64,000 bases of DNA from Desulfitobacterium dehalogenans ATCC 51507 (GCF_000243155.2 NC_018017.1:1860001-1924000), one strand, 5' to 3'; counted from the stretch's first letter, positions 1-9,409 are shown. Notes: generated by a model from the sequence alone, not told the origin. Made by a program: numbers and translations.

Positions 1-675
1 CAAGTCATGGGTAATGAATACGATGGTCTTATTCATCTTCTGCTGAAGGTTAAGAAGCTCATCCTGCATTTCTTCCCGAATTAAGGGATCCAAAGCGCTG
101 AAAGCTTCATCCATGAGTAAGATATCAGGATCATTGGTTAAGGCTCGGGCCAATCCCACCCGCTGTTTCATACCGCCGCTTAATTCATCAGGGTAGGAGT
201 TTTCCCAACCCGCTAGTCCTACCATTGCCAGGCAATCTCGGGCCTTCTGTTCACGAGCGGCTTTGCCGATCCCTTGAATCTCTAAACCGAATACAGTGTT
301 TTGAAGGACCGTGCGATGGGGAAGGAGGGCAAACTGTTGGAAGACCATGCCTAATTTTTTTTGTCTTATTTGTCTCAGTTCTTGAGGTTTTAACTTAGTA
401 ATATCCACCCCATCGATCAGGATGGCTCCGGCACTCGGTTCAATTAAGCGATTGAGACAGCGGAGAATAGTGGATTTACCGCTGCCGGAAAGGCCCATGA
501 TCACGAATATTTCTCCTTCGTTGACTGTGAAGCTGACTTTATTCACACCGACGCTCAGGCCGGTCTCGGTTAGAATCTGATCTTTGCTCAAACCCTTTTC
601 CAAAAGATTTAAGGCTTTTTGTGGTTGAGGACTAAAAACTTTGATCAGGTTATTCACTTCGATTTTTATGCCCAT
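1..675 (-). CDS. opuAA: Glycine betaine/proline ABC transporter ATP-binding protein (3' part missing)
   Basis: Cytoplasmic ATPase that energises uptake of compatible solutes such as glycine betaine. The 225 visible residues hold a Walker A ([10 protein letters not shown]), the ABC signature ([10 protein letters not shown]), a Walker B ([14 protein letters not shown]) and the switch region ending in HDL at the window edge. The long N-terminal extension before Walker A and the wording around the Q-loop ([15 protein letters not shown]) are typical of the ProV/OpuAA subfamily rather than amino-acid transporters. The ATG at 675 is preceded by GAGAGGAGG at a good distance. The C-terminal CBS-type part expected in the family lies outside the window, as would the permease and binding-protein genes. 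Confidence 0.9.
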   Translation of the reverse strand, partial: MGIKIEVNNLIKVFSPQPQKALNLLEKGLSKDQILTETGLSVGVNKVSFTVNEGEIFVIMGLSGSGKSTILRCLNRLIEPSAGAILIDGVDITKLKPQELRQIRQKKLGMVFQQFALLPHRTVLQNTVFGLEIQGIGKAAREQKARDCLAMVGLAGWENSYPDELSGGMKQRVGLARALTNDPDILLMDEAFSALDPLIREEMQDELLNLQQKMNKTIVFITHDL

Positions 676-1011
676 GTTTAACCTCCTCTCGAAAAAAATA
701 GTTATCTCAAATGACAACTTGTATGATACTGCAGAGTTGTCACCATGCTATTTTATCCCTTTTCCCATCAGGAGTCAAAGAGGTTCAGGGAGGATAATCC
801 TTTCTGAGCCGACCTCAGAGGTCATAAGCCTGGGGATTCTTCCAGATCGGGACAAATCCTTCATGATACTGACATATCCGATTGAATGCACAAGTTGTCA
901 CTTGAGAATAAACCTGGGAACAAAATGAAGAGGAAAGGGTTAGCATTGCAGAGACTTCGCAGTTGATGCTATGATAAACATGAAAACAAAGATGAAAGAA
1001 GAGATGATGGC
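676..1011. other. Intergenic region between opuAA and the aminotransferase, with an operator-like dyad
   Basis: No gene is supported here; the 95-codon open frame over this stretch has no family resemblance and no ribosome site. An inverted repeat TGACAACT (712-719) / AGTTGTCA (735-742) lies about 40 bases upstream of the opuAA start, and the half-site AGTTGTCA recurs at 893-900. ATGATACTG also occurs twice (723-731 and 863-871). These could be operator sites for osmotic or repressor control of opuA, but this is inference. Confidence 0.4.
946..975 (+). promoter_or_regulatory. Possible sigma-A promoter of the aminotransferase gene
   Basis: TTGCAG (946-951) and TATGAT (970-975) are separated by 18 bases and lie about 40 bases before the ATG at 1012. 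The match is good for the -10 and moderate for the -35. Confidence 0.4.
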
Positions 1012-2217
1012 ATGATTTCCAATACCATGCAACAACAAGTTAAGAACTCCTCGATTATTCGTGCTATGTTTGAAGAAGGAAAACGATTAGCAGCACTATA
1101 CGGCGCTGAAAATGTGTATGATTTTAGTTTAGGTAATCCCAATGTGGAGCCGCCTGAGGAAGTCAAGAAAGCAATTATAGACATTATAAATGAAGAAAAT
1201 TCCACAGCCCTTCACGGCTATATGAATAATTCTGGTTTTGAAGACGTTCGAGGAGCTATCGCCGATTCCCTTAATCAACGATTCGCTACCGAGTTTTCGG
1301 CTGATAATATTCTCATGACGGTAGGGGCAGCCGGAGGTTTAAATGTCATATTCAAAACCCTTCTTAATCCTGAGGACGAGGTTCTTACCTTTGCTCCCTT
1401 TTTTGGAGAGTACCGTAACTATGTTCAAAACTATCAGGGTCAACTCATTGTGGTTTCTCCGGATACGAGGGATTTTCAACCTAATTTGGAAGAGTTTAAA
1501 GAGAAAATCAGTCCAAGGACCAAAGCTGTTCTGGTTAATTCACCCAACAATCCCACAGGGGTGGTCTATTCAGAAGAGACCATCGTTTCCCTGGCGAATA
1601 TTCTTCGGGCCAAGCAAAAGGAGTATGGCACAGTGATCTATCTGGTAGCTGATGAGCCCTATCGGGAGCTTGCTTATGACCAGGTGGAAGTACCCTATCT
1701 GACCAAGTATTATGAAAATACCATCGTAGGATACTCTTTCAGCAAATCCCTCTCTTTGCCGGGAGAGAGAATCGGCTATTTGGTGATTCCGCAAGAGGCT
1801 GCGGATTATGAAAATCTAATCGCCGCTGCTAATATTGCCAATCGCATTCTGGGATTTGTTAATGCTCCGTCCCTTTTCCAGAAGGTCATTGCCAAGTGTC
1901 TTAGTGCCCAGGTTGATCTTGAAACCTACAACCGGAATCGAGAGCTTCTCTATAATGCGCTTGTATCCTATGGTTATCAATGCATTAAACCCGAGGGAGC
2001 TTTTTACTTATTCGTCAAGACTCCTATAGAGAATGATGTTGAATTTTGCAATCTCGCCAAGAGTAAAAATATCCTGATCGTTCCGGGCACTTCCTTTGCT
2101 TGCCCTGGGTATGCCCGGATTGCCTATTGCGTAGCTTATGAAACCATTGAAAAAGCTCTGCCGGGATTCAAGGCTTTAATCCTGGAGAACCAGCGTTTCG
2201 GCTCTTTTTCAGGATAG
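1012..2217 (+). CDS. Pyridoxal-phosphate-dependent aminotransferase, class I/II
   Basis: Fold-type I aminotransferase of the aspartate-aminotransferase superfamily, 401 residues, cytoplasmic. Visible landmarks are the substrate-loop start SLGNPNVEPP (39-48), the NNPTG motif around 179-183, the PLP-ring aspartate in VADEPYREL (D214) and the Schiff-base lysine in YSFSKSLSLPGERIGY (K245), followed by the phosphate-binding arginine of GERIGY. The length is normal for the family. The amino donor and product cannot be decided from sequence. It stands alone, with its own promoter-like sequence and a terminator behind it. Confidence 0.85.
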   Translation: MISNTMQQQVKNSSIIRAMFEEGKRLAALYGAENVYDFSLGNPNVEPPEEVKKAIIDIINEENSTALHGYMNNSGFEDVRGAIADSLNQRFATEFSADNILMTVGAAGGLNVIFKTLLNPEDEVLTFAPFFGEYRNYVQNYQGQLIVVSPDTRDFQPNLEEFKEKISPRTKAVLVNSPNNPTGVVYSEETIVSLANILRAKQKEYGTVIYLVADEPYRELAYDQVEVPYLTKYYENTIVGYSFSKSLSLPGERIGYLVIPQEAADYENLIAAANIANRILGFVNAPSLFQKVIAKCLSAQVDLETYNRNRELLYNALVSYGYQCIKPEGAFYLFVKTPIENDVEFCNLAKSKNILIVPGTSFACPGYARIAYCVAYETIEKALPGFKALILENQRFGSFSG

Positions 2218-2277
2218 CCCATGCAAGAAAAACATAAAGGATAGTGTCAGATTTAAAGAAGCTAAAACGTCATTATA

Positions 2278-2330
2278 AAACAAAGACTTACTTCTTTACT
2301 TAAGAAAAGAGTAAGTTTTTGTTTATTTTT
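2278..2330 (+). terminator. Rho-independent terminator after the aminotransferase
   Basis: An imperfect AT-rich stem pairs AACAAAGACTTACTTCTT with AAGAAAAGAGTAAGTTTTTG and runs into GTTTATTTTT. It ends the 1012-2217 transcript before the next gene's own leader. Confidence 0.65.
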
Positions 2331-2400
2331 AATTAATAATTATAAACTTGAAAATATGGTAAATTTTATATATGACAAGGGGAAGAGAGGGAACAAAGAG

Positions 2401-4707
2401 ATGAATGATTTTAAATTGATGTCGATGAGTCCAAAAGCTTACATAACCATGGTCTTTTTGGCATTAGCCATTGCATTATTGGTTCCTTCAACTGCTTTAG
2501 CATTATCCAGTCCTACCATTCAATACTTCGGTGGTTCAAACTGGGAAGTATTCAATGGGGTGGATAACACTCACGACGGAGGTTATGTGGTAGTAGGCCA
2601 CAGTAGCTCAAACAACGGGAATTTGGAAGGATTGAATAAGAAATACGCTGATGCAGTGATTGTGAAGTTTTCTGCTGACGCCGAGGTTCAGTGGGTCAAG
2701 ACCTTCGGGGGCAGTTTCATCGATAGTTTTCAAAGTGTGAAGCAAACCAAGGATGGCGGGTATATAGCCGTCGGCTCCAGTTCTTCTGTCGATATGGATA
2801 TGAATAATTCCCGCAAAAAGGCACGGGAAGCGGGACAGGACAGCTCTAATGATGACGCCATTATCGTCAAGTTTAACTCCCTTGGAGAAGTAGAATGGTT
2901 CAAGGATTTTGGCGGGAGCCAGCGCGATAGTTTTAATGGGGTGGTGGAAACCCCGGAAGGTGATTTCATCGCGGTAGGAGAGTCTGAATCAAAGGATGGG
3001 GATCTCTCCGGTCTTGCTCTGGGAAACTGTGATGCTATCTATGCTCGCTATAATCATGATGGAACCTTTATGGGTGCTCATAGCTATGGCGGTTCTCTCG
3101 GCGATGGCTTTAATGACCTTGTCCTGCTCTCCGACGGAAGCATAGTGGCCGTAGGATACAGCAGCAGCAATGATAAAGATATGAAGGGCGCGGGAGCATC
3201 TATGCTCAAGGGAATAGTCGTCAAGATCAATAAAGATTTAAGTATACCTTGGGCGACTTCTGTGGATTTAGCCGATCCTAGCTATCAGCGCTTGGTCTAT
3301 TCTTCCGGAAATGGGTTTCAGGATGTAAAGGTCACAGATGATCAGGGCTTCATCGTCGTTGGCAAAGGGACCTATATCGATCAAAAAGCCGATGGTAACA
3401 GCAATATGAATGAAGATGGCAGGATTTATAAATTTAATTCCCTGGGTCAGGAAGAGTGGCATGATACGTATATAAACCAAGCCTATACCCGCTTTTTCGG
3501 TGTCGCACAAGATCAATCCGGCTCTTATATGGTAGTGGGGGACAGCTACATGCCGGAAGCAAAAAAGATAATCGCTCTGCGCTATGACCCTCATGGTGTA
3601 CGGCTTTGGGATAAAGAAGATGAAGGAAGCCGCAGTCGTTATTTATTGAGTCTTGTGGCAAAAGGGGATCACTTTGTGGCTGTAGGGTCCAAGTATATCC
3701 AAGGCAAAAGCGAAGAGGGTCTGTTATACATAGGCCGTTTTGAGGAAGCGAACAATAAGCTGATTATGGCCCCCAACACAGGGAGCCATTCTGCAGATAC
3801 AACGGCACAGTTAAAAGTCAGTGAGACAGAGCGCCTTTCGGGCAATGACCGTTATGAAACTGCCATTGCCATAAGCAAGAAGGGATGGGAAAAATCAGAG
3901 AATGTAATTTTGGTCAACGGCAATAATTTCCCTGATGCTTTGGTAGGTTCAAGTTTTGCCTATCTCAAAAATGCACCTATCCTCATTACAGCTTCTGATA
4001 AGTTGGATAACCGGGTAAGTGCAGAAATCCAACGATTAGGAGCCAAAACAATTGCTATCCTGGGTAATAGTTCTTCAGTATCTCAACCTATTGAGAATCA
4101 GTTGAAAGAGCGCTACCAAGTGACTCGGATCGGTGGGGCAGAAATATACGATACTGCAGTAAAACTCGGGGAAGAAATCAAAAAGATAAAACCCTTTGAT
4201 ACGGTTATTATTGCGACTCAGAGCAATTTTCCCGATGCTCTGGCCATTGCCCCTTATTCGGCGAAAGAAACGATTCCCATCCTGTTCACGGAAAAAGATC
4301 GCTTAAGGCCGGATACCAAGAAAGCCTTGGCGGAGTGGGAGATCAGGAATGCTATTATTATAGGCGGTACCGGTGTAGTTTCTCTGGATGTGGATCTTGA
4401 GCTGGATGCTCTCGGCCTGACGATTACCCGGCTGGGAGGAGAGGACCGCTATGATACAGCCTTAGAGATAGCAAAACAGTTTGGGACAGAAAATCCTTAT
4501 TCGGCTATAGCAGTTGCTACAGGAGAAAATTATCCCGATGCTTTGACCGGGGCCGTTCTGGCTGCTAAGCACAATGCTCCTCTTATTTTGGTAAGGAAAA
4601 ATAAGGTCAAAAATACCGTCACAGAATATCTGAACCCTCTTGGCCTGGAAAAGGCCACGATCTTTGGGGGAACTGGGGTTGTTTTAGATGAGATTTTCAG
4701 AAAGTAA
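2401..4707 (+). CDS. Secreted cell-wall-binding protein with propeller-like repeats and three CWB2 repeats
   Basis: Exported surface protein of about 768 residues. The ATG at 2401 is preferred over an upstream in-frame ATG at 2356 because GAGAGGGA lies just ahead of it; the resulting N-terminus is a normal signal peptide (charged start, hydrophobic stretch, AL-ALS cleavage region). Residues about 40-455 contain repeated units with GGYVVVGHS/GGYIAVGSS/GDFIAVGES wording and F-GG-DSF loops, resembling a beta-propeller of secreted repeat proteins. Three CWB2-type repeats follow, beginning at RLSGNDRYETA (about 478), RIGGAEIYDTA (about 575) and RLGGEDRYDTA (about 676); such triplets anchor proteins to secondary wall polymers. 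The ligand of the N-terminal part is unknown. Confidence 0.8.
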   Translation: MNDFKLMSMSPKAYITMVFLALAIALLVPSTALALSSPTIQYFGGSNWEVFNGVDNTHDGGYVVVGHSSSNNGNLEGLNKKYADAVIVKFSADAEVQWVKTFGGSFIDSFQSVKQTKDGGYIAVGSSSSVDMDMNNSRKKAREAGQDSSNDDAIIVKFNSLGEVEWFKDFGGSQRDSFNGVVETPEGDFIAVGESESKDGDLSGLALGNCDAIYARYNHDGTFMGAHSYGGSLGDGFNDLVLLSDGSIVAVGYSSSNDKDMKGAGASMLKGIVVKINKDLSIPWATSVDLADPSYQRLVYSSGNGFQDVKVTDDQGFIVVGKGTYIDQKADGNSNMNEDGRIYKFNSLGQEEWHDTYINQAYTRFFGVAQDQSGSYMVVGDSYMPEAKKIIALRYDPHGVRLWDKEDEGSRSRYLLSLVAKGDHFVAVGSKYIQGKSEEGLLYIGRFEEANNKLIMAPNTGSHSADTTAQLKVSETERLSGNDRYETAIAISKKGWEKSENVILVNGNNFPDALVGSSFAYLKNAPILITASDKLDNRVSAEIQRLGAKTIAILGNSSSVSQPIENQLKERYQVTRIGGAEIYDTAVKLGEEIKKIKPFDTVIIATQSNFPDALAIAPYSAKETIPILFTEKDRLRPDTKKALAEWEIRNAIIIGGTGVVSLDVDLELDALGLTITRLGGEDRYDTALEIAKQFGTENPYSAIAVATGENYPDALTGAVLAAKHNAPLILVRKNKVKNTVTEYLNPLGLEKATIFGGTGVVLDEIFRK

Positions 4708-4723
4708 TACATAATGAGAGTAG

Positions 4724-4762
4724 AACCCGAAGACCGTATCTCTTCGGGTTCTCTATTTATTC
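4724..4762 (+). terminator. Terminator after the CWB2 protein
   Basis: A perfect 12-base stem, AGAACCCGAAGA / TCTTCGGGTTCT, is followed by CTATTTATT. It sits 17 bases after the stop codon at 4707. Confidence 0.85.
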
Positions 4763-4836
4763 CGATATCTTTAATTCAGAATCCATCGTTCTGATACTTT
4801 TCGAAGGATTTCTGGGAAGAAGGAACTAAGACATTA

Positions 4837-4923
4837 ATGAAGAATATAGTAGAATATTTAGATTTGTTAGAAAAAACGGCATATGACCGTTTAAGCTGCA
4901 CCGAAGAGCAGGGGGTATCTTAG
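4837..4923 (+). pseudogene. 28-codon ORF resembling an acyl-CoA synthetase N-terminus; relic or leader peptide
   Basis: An ATG-initiated frame of 28 codons with AAGGA about ten bases upstream ends 22 bases before the start of the receptor gene at 4946. Its text (NIVEYLDLLEKTAYDRLS) reads like the start of AMP-forming acyl-CoA synthetases, which usually open with an -EYL-xx-A- helix, but the rest of such an enzyme is absent. It may be the stump of a deleted ligase gene or a translated leader coupled to the downstream gene. No firm function is assigned. Confidence 0.35.
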
Positions 4924-4945
4924 AGCGGTTGCTGGGGGTGAAGTG

Positions 4946-7891
4946 ATGTATAATTCATTATTGACACAAAGACGTTGGGCAAAGGCAATCCTTCTCATTC
5001 TGTTTTTACTCGGTGGATCCATCATGCCTAAATTAGGTTATGCCACCCAGGACCCGGTCCATATCTTGATACTAAACTCCTACCATCAAGGACTGGAATG
5101 GACCTATGACCAGACCGAAGGAATCCTGCGTAAATTGCAGAGCCCTGGAGAACAGCAGATTTATGTGGAGTATCTGGATTGGAAAAGGTATCCTACTCTG
5201 GAGAATCTGAACAACCAATTCGACTATTTACAGGCTAAATATATCGATCAGAGACTGGACCTCATTATAACCACGGATGATGCGGCCTTAAAATTCGCAT
5301 TGGATCATCGCGAGGAGATTTTTTCCGGTGCCCCTATCGTGTTCAGCGGTATCTTAGAAAAAAGTGCGGAAGAGTTATTGCAAGGTCATGATAGAGTTAC
5401 CGGTGCTTATGAGATTGTTGATTCTGAAGGGACTATAAAACTGGCGATGGGAATCAATCCCCAAATTAAGAATATTTATGTCCTCTATGATCTATTAGAA
5501 AGTGGTCTTGCCTGCGGTGAAGATGTTTTTGCCGCTGTCCAAAGAATTAACAGGTCGGGGGATGTTGGGCTGGTTGCCCACAGCCTTGCTTATTTGAGCC
5601 TCAGTGACATCCTTCAGAAGGTGGCCACACTGGATAAAGACAGTATCGTGTTGCTTGGATCCTACAATATGGATAGTACCGGCTTAATATTATCTACGGA
5701 AGGCGTAGCCAACCAAGTCAGCCAGAGCAGCAGTGTACCCGTATATTCCCTCTATGAATTTCTGCTGGACAGTGGGGTTACCGGCGGTAGTTTATTGAGC
5801 GGTGAGGTTCATGGTGAATATGCCGGGGAACAAGCTCTAAAGGTCTTGGCAGGTCAAGATGTGAATACAATACCGATCATCAAAGATCAGACCTTTGTCA
5901 CAGGCTTTAATTACAATGAACTGGAGCGTTTTCATATCCCGGAAAATTTAATCCCCCAGGGCAGTATGATCATTAATAAACCTTTTTCCTTTGTGGATAC
6001 TTATCGGTCCTTAGTCTATAACACAGTTACGGTTCTTCTCTTGCTCCTCCTTTTAGTGGCAGGATTATTAATCAATATCAGAAGACGAATGAAGGTGGAG
6101 AATAATCTAAGAATCAAAAATGAAGAAATAGCGGCAATGCATGAGGAGCTTACCGCCACTGAGGAAGAACTTAGGCAGCAATTTGACGAACTGCTGAACC
6201 ATCAACAGCAACTGAAGGAGACTCAGCAACTTCAGGAATTGGTCCTGGAAGCGGCCACAGACACCATCTGGGATTGGGATATGCTTCGGGATATTCGTAT
6301 TTACCATTCCAAGACCTCCCATGTTTTGGGATATAGGGGAGAGGAAGTCGGCAGTGTTGAGTATTGGAATACCCTTATGCATCCCGATGATAAAGCAGAA
6401 TTTGAAGCGAAATTGAATGAGCACTTGACCCAGAAGACTCCCCGCTACAGCTGCGATTATCGGATTAAGGATAAAGAAGGAGTGTATAAATGGATCCGCG
6501 CCTTTGGCAAAGCTTTGTATGACCAAGACGGCAACCCATACCGGATGTTGGGTTCCCATCGGGATATCACAGACATCAAAGAAAAAGAGATGCATATCGA
6601 GTATTTGGCTTATCATGACTTCCTTACAGGGCTCCCGAACAGAGCACAGATCCAGGAAATTATTAAAAATGAAATCCCAAAAGCAGGGGAACAGGGCACC
6701 ATTCTTGCTGTTTTATTCCTGGATATTGATAATTTTAAGGCAATCAACGATTCATTCGGCCATCCCACAGGAGATCAGCTGTTAATCACAATCAGCCGTC
6801 ATCTGACGCAAATCCTGGATAACCATGTGGTAGCCCGTTTGGCTGGGGATGAATTCCTTATTCTCATACGAGATATTAAGGAAAGAGAGGAAGCTTTAAA
6901 CTACGCACAAAAGATTATGAAGCTATTCGAGAAGGCTCTCGTCATTTATAAACAATATTGCTATGTTTCAGCCAGTATCGGTATCACCTTCTACCCCCAG
7001 GATGGAGAGAGTTATGAAAGTCTTCTGATCAACGCAGATACGGCAATGCATAAAGCCAAGGAATTGGGGAAGAGAAACTATGTAGTATTCAATATAGAAA
7101 TGAAAAAAGCTGTGATGGAGAAAGCAGAAATTCAAAACAATTTGCGTAAAGCCATAGAATTTAATGAATTCGTTCTTCATTATCAGCCCCAGGTGGAACC
7201 CCATACGGGAAGAGTACTTGGCCTAGAGGCATTGATTCGCTGGGAAAAGGATAATAAACTTGTTCCTCCGAATAAGTTTATCGGAATCGCCGAAGAAACC
7301 GGGCTTATCGTACCCATTGGGGACTGGGTGATTACGACAGCATGTGCATTTCTGAAAAAACTGCATGATTTGGGTTATCAAGAGTTAACAATGTCCGTCA
7401 ATATCTCCGCACTCCAACTCCAAGAAGATCAATTCGTGGATAAGGTCTTAAAAGTGCTCAGGGATAACAACCTTGATTCGGGCAAGCTTGAACTGGAAAT
7501 TACGGAGACAGTGCTGATTGAATTTTTAGATGCTAAAATAAGCCATGTCCTGGACAGCCTTATCGAAAATAATATCAAAATCTCTTTGGATGATTTTGGA
7601 CTGGGGTATTCCTCGCTTAACTATATTAAACAATTGCCTATTTCAACTTTAAAAGTGGATAAGTCATTTATCGATGATATCCAATCCGCTCCGGAAAGCA
7701 AGAATATTACCGGTTTAATCGTCACGATGGCTCATCAATTGGGCTTAAAAGTGGTAGCGGAAGGTGTAGAGAAACCGGAGCAAAGAGAGTATTTGATAAA
7801 ATACGATTGTGATGCAATCCAAGGATATTTGGCAAGCAAACCCTTGCCGGAGGAAGAGATCATTAAAGTGTTAAACAAAAACCTCTTGTAG
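4946..7891 (+). CDS. Membrane c-di-GMP regulator: extracellular ABC-type sensor, PAS, GGDEF and EAL domains
   Basis: A 981-residue membrane protein. ATG at 4946 is taken because GGGGGTG lies six bases upstream; the adjacent GTG at 4943 is too close. After a signal-anchor, residues about 38-330 resemble the ABC-transporter substrate-binding fold used as a sensor (PVHILILNSYHQGLEWTYDQ), followed by one membrane segment near 355-378, a Glu/Gln-rich coiled coil (about 385-430), a PAS/PAC domain (about 431-546), GGDEF (551-715) and EAL (725-975). The GGDEF signature reads AGDEF (about 633), so cyclase activity may be reduced. The EAL motif (GLEALIRWE, about 757) and the later DDFGLGYSSL are intact, so phosphodiesterase activity is expected. 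It probably converts an external ligand signal into c-di-GMP turnover. Confidence 0.88.
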   Translation: MYNSLLTQRRWAKAILLILFLLGGSIMPKLGYATQDPVHILILNSYHQGLEWTYDQTEGILRKLQSPGEQQIYVEYLDWKRYPTLENLNNQFDYLQAKYIDQRLDLIITTDDAALKFALDHREEIFSGAPIVFSGILEKSAEELLQGHDRVTGAYEIVDSEGTIKLAMGINPQIKNIYVLYDLLESGLACGEDVFAAVQRINRSGDVGLVAHSLAYLSLSDILQKVATLDKDSIVLLGSYNMDSTGLILSTEGVANQVSQSSSVPVYSLYEFLLDSGVTGGSLLSGEVHGEYAGEQALKVLAGQDVNTIPIIKDQTFVTGFNYNELERFHIPENLIPQGSMIINKPFSFVDTYRSLVYNTVTVLLLLLLLVAGLLINIRRRMKVENNLRIKNEEIAAMHEELTATEEELRQQFDELLNHQQQLKETQQLQELVLEAATDTIWDWDMLRDIRIYHSKTSHVLGYRGEEVGSVEYWNTLMHPDDKAEFEAKLNEHLTQKTPRYSCDYRIKDKEGVYKWIRAFGKALYDQDGNPYRMLGSHRDITDIKEKEMHIEYLAYHDFLTGLPNRAQIQEIIKNEIPKAGEQGTILAVLFLDIDNFKAINDSFGHPTGDQLLITISRHLTQILDNHVVARLAGDEFLILIRDIKEREEALNYAQKIMKLFEKALVIYKQYCYVSASIGITFYPQDGESYESLLINADTAMHKAKELGKRNYVVFNIEMKKAVMEKAEIQNNLRKAIEFNEFVLHYQPQVEPHTGRVLGLEALIRWEKDNKLVPPNKFIGIAEETGLIVPIGDWVITTACAFLKKLHDLGYQELTMSVNISALQLQEDQFVDKVLKVLRDNNLDSGKLELEITETVLIEFLDAKISHVLDSLIENNIKISLDDFGLGYSSLNYIKQLPISTLKVDKSFIDDIQSAPESKNITGLIVTMAHQLGLKVVAEGVEKPEQREYLIKYDCDAIQGYLASKPLPEEEIIKVLNKNLL

Positions 7892-7918
7892 GATTATTTT
7901 GTCGGAATATTAAGAATA

Positions 7919-7966
7919 AAGGCTACGGTTATAGGCGTTTAGAGCTTATAACTGTAGCTTTTTGTA
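7919..7966 (+). terminator. Terminator after the GGDEF/EAL gene
   Basis: GGCTACGGTTATA pairs with TTATAACTGTAGCT (one G-T wobble) and is followed by TTTTTGTATTATTATTTTTATTTTT. Confidence 0.75.
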
Positions 7967-8053
7967 TTATTATTTTTATTTTTGGAGGAAATTCGAATAA
8001 TGTGACGAAAAGCTAATAGGTGCATCCATTAATCAATTTTTTGGGGGATTGAA

Positions 8054-8992
8054 ATGATAAAAATCTTAGCGGACTCGACATGTGATTTGTCGAAAGAGGT
8101 ACTGGAGAAATACAATATATGTATTGCACCACTGACAATTTGTATCAAAGATAAGGATTATCGGGATCGTATCGATATTACACCCGATGAATTCTATGGC
8201 TTTATTGAGGATCTGGACACTCCCCCTACCACATCGATGCCGAGTCCCGCAGAGTATTTAAAGATTTTTAAGAAAGCTATTCAGGAAGGTCATCACTCTA
8301 TTCTCTGTATTTGCATGTCCAGTGGCACCAGCGGCTCTTATCAGTCGGCAGTTATAGCACGGGACTATTTCCTGGAGGAACATCCTGAGATGACCGAAAA
8401 GATTCATGTCTTGGATTCTAAATGCATGAGCCATGGCAGCGGATGGTTAATCTTAAAAAGTGCCCGCATGCGGGAGAGAGGTGTCGACTTTGCTGAGATT
8501 GTGGAGTTTAATGAGACTTATAAGACCAGTGTAAAGCACTATCTTTCTGTTGATGATTTAGACCATTTAATTCGCAGCGGCAGATTGACCAATGCTAGTG
8601 CTTTTGTGGGCAAATTGTTGAAGCTGAAACCGATTATGACCATGAAGAAAGGGAAAGGGGCCATTGTCGCCAAGGAGAGAGGACGAAAGAAAGTCCTTGA
8701 ACATTATGTTTCCGAGTTTTCCCGGCGGGTTGACTATGAGCTGACTGATTTCATCATTATCGGCTATACTTCAGATCTGACCTTTGCCGAAAATTTAAAG
8801 CATAAAATCGAAAGAGATACCCCTTACATGGGTGAAATCTATATCATGCAAATGGGAGTGGCGGTAGGAACCCATGTTGGCTTAGGGGCAATATCCATGT
8901 TCTTCATGGAAAAGGGTCGGATAAAAGACAATCTCCTTATTAATGAGGTCCATGGACTGGCTGCTTTGAAGAATCAATTTTTAAGAAGTTAA
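8054..8992 (+). CDS. DegV family (fatty-acid-binding) protein
   Basis: A 312-residue cytoplasmic protein of the DegV family, whose members bind a long-chain fatty acid and, as FakB-type proteins, present it to a fatty-acid kinase. It opens with the characteristic ADSTCDLSKE and keeps the lipid-head-group region (TSMPSPAEY, ICMSSGTSGSYQSA) and the later SVDDLDHLIRSGRL motif. The TTGGGGGATTGAA ribosome site precedes the ATG. It is a single gene between two terminators. Membership is clear; whether it works with FakA here cannot be told because no kinase gene is nearby. Confidence 0.9.
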   Translation: MIKILADSTCDLSKEVLEKYNICIAPLTICIKDKDYRDRIDITPDEFYGFIEDLDTPPTTSMPSPAEYLKIFKKAIQEGHHSILCICMSSGTSGSYQSAVIARDYFLEEHPEMTEKIHVLDSKCMSHGSGWLILKSARMRERGVDFAEIVEFNETYKTSVKHYLSVDDLDHLIRSGRLTNASAFVGKLLKLKPIMTMKKGKGAIVAKERGRKKVLEHYVSEFSRRVDYELTDFIIIGYTSDLTFAENLKHKIERDTPYMGEIYIMQMGVAVGTHVGLGAISMFFMEKGRIKDNLLINEVHGLAALKNQFLRS

Positions 8993-9003
8993 CTTTATGA
9001 ATT

Positions 9004-9055
9004 TAAAGAGGCTGATGCGAAAGAACGGCAAGGTTCATAAGCATTAGCCTCTTTG
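9004..9055 (+). terminator. Terminator after the degV-like gene
   Basis: AAAGAGGCTGATGC pairs with GCATTAGCCTCTTT across a 23-base loop and is followed by GTTTGCC. It lies directly behind the DegV stop codon. Confidence 0.7.
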
Positions 9056-9091
9056 TTTGCCCTAGCGGACGTTCATAGAAATTTGTAATAT

Positions 9092-9142
9092 AATGAACAT
9101 AAACACCAACATTGTTCTTCCAACGTAAGTGCAATGTTCATT
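9092..9142. repeat. Inverted repeat AATGAACAT / ATGTTCATT
   Basis: Perfect 9-base arms (9092-9100 and 9134-9142) are separated by 33 bases, with another GTTCAT at 9071. This may be an operator of the lost gene that followed; no function can be assigned. Confidence 0.3.
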
Positions 9143-9236
9143 TGCTTCTACCTTTCAGGGGCATAAAACAAGCAAGCACTATTATTTAGCTAGTTCTGCA
9201 TCCTATAAAAATGCTTTTTCTTTTTAGTGCTTAAGA

Positions 9237-9409
9237 GTCAACGAAAATGCCCAAGTGTTGATTCCCAAGGAAATGTGATCAATGGGCTTTATGCTGCCGG
9301 AAGCGCTGCTTGAGCGCAAACTGTTTCCCACGAATATGAAGGCAGCGGAACAGCAATGCTTCAGGGATTGACCTTGGGAAGAGTTGCGGCTGAGCACGCA
9401 ACACAATAG
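9237..9409 (+). pseudogene. Relic of the C-terminus of an FAD-dependent fumarate-reductase-type flavoprotein
   Basis: Frame-by-frame reading gives VNENAQVL (9237-9260), then after a one-base shift DSQGNVINGLYAAGSAA, an in-frame TGA, and EYEGSGTAMLQGLTLGRVAA ending at TAG 9409. This matches the conserved end of flavocytochrome-c/fumarate-reductase-type flavoproteins (GLYAAGE...GSGT...GRIAG). The catalytic body is missing and at least one frameshift and one stop are present, so it is a dead fragment. It suggests that a flavin reductase gene once stood here, which may be the former target of the LysR regulator at 9871-10830. Confidence 0.75.

Noticed and set aside
641-928. 95-codon plus-strand frame overlapping the opuAA start region
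   Set aside because: No ribosome site, no family-like text, and it covers the promoter gap.
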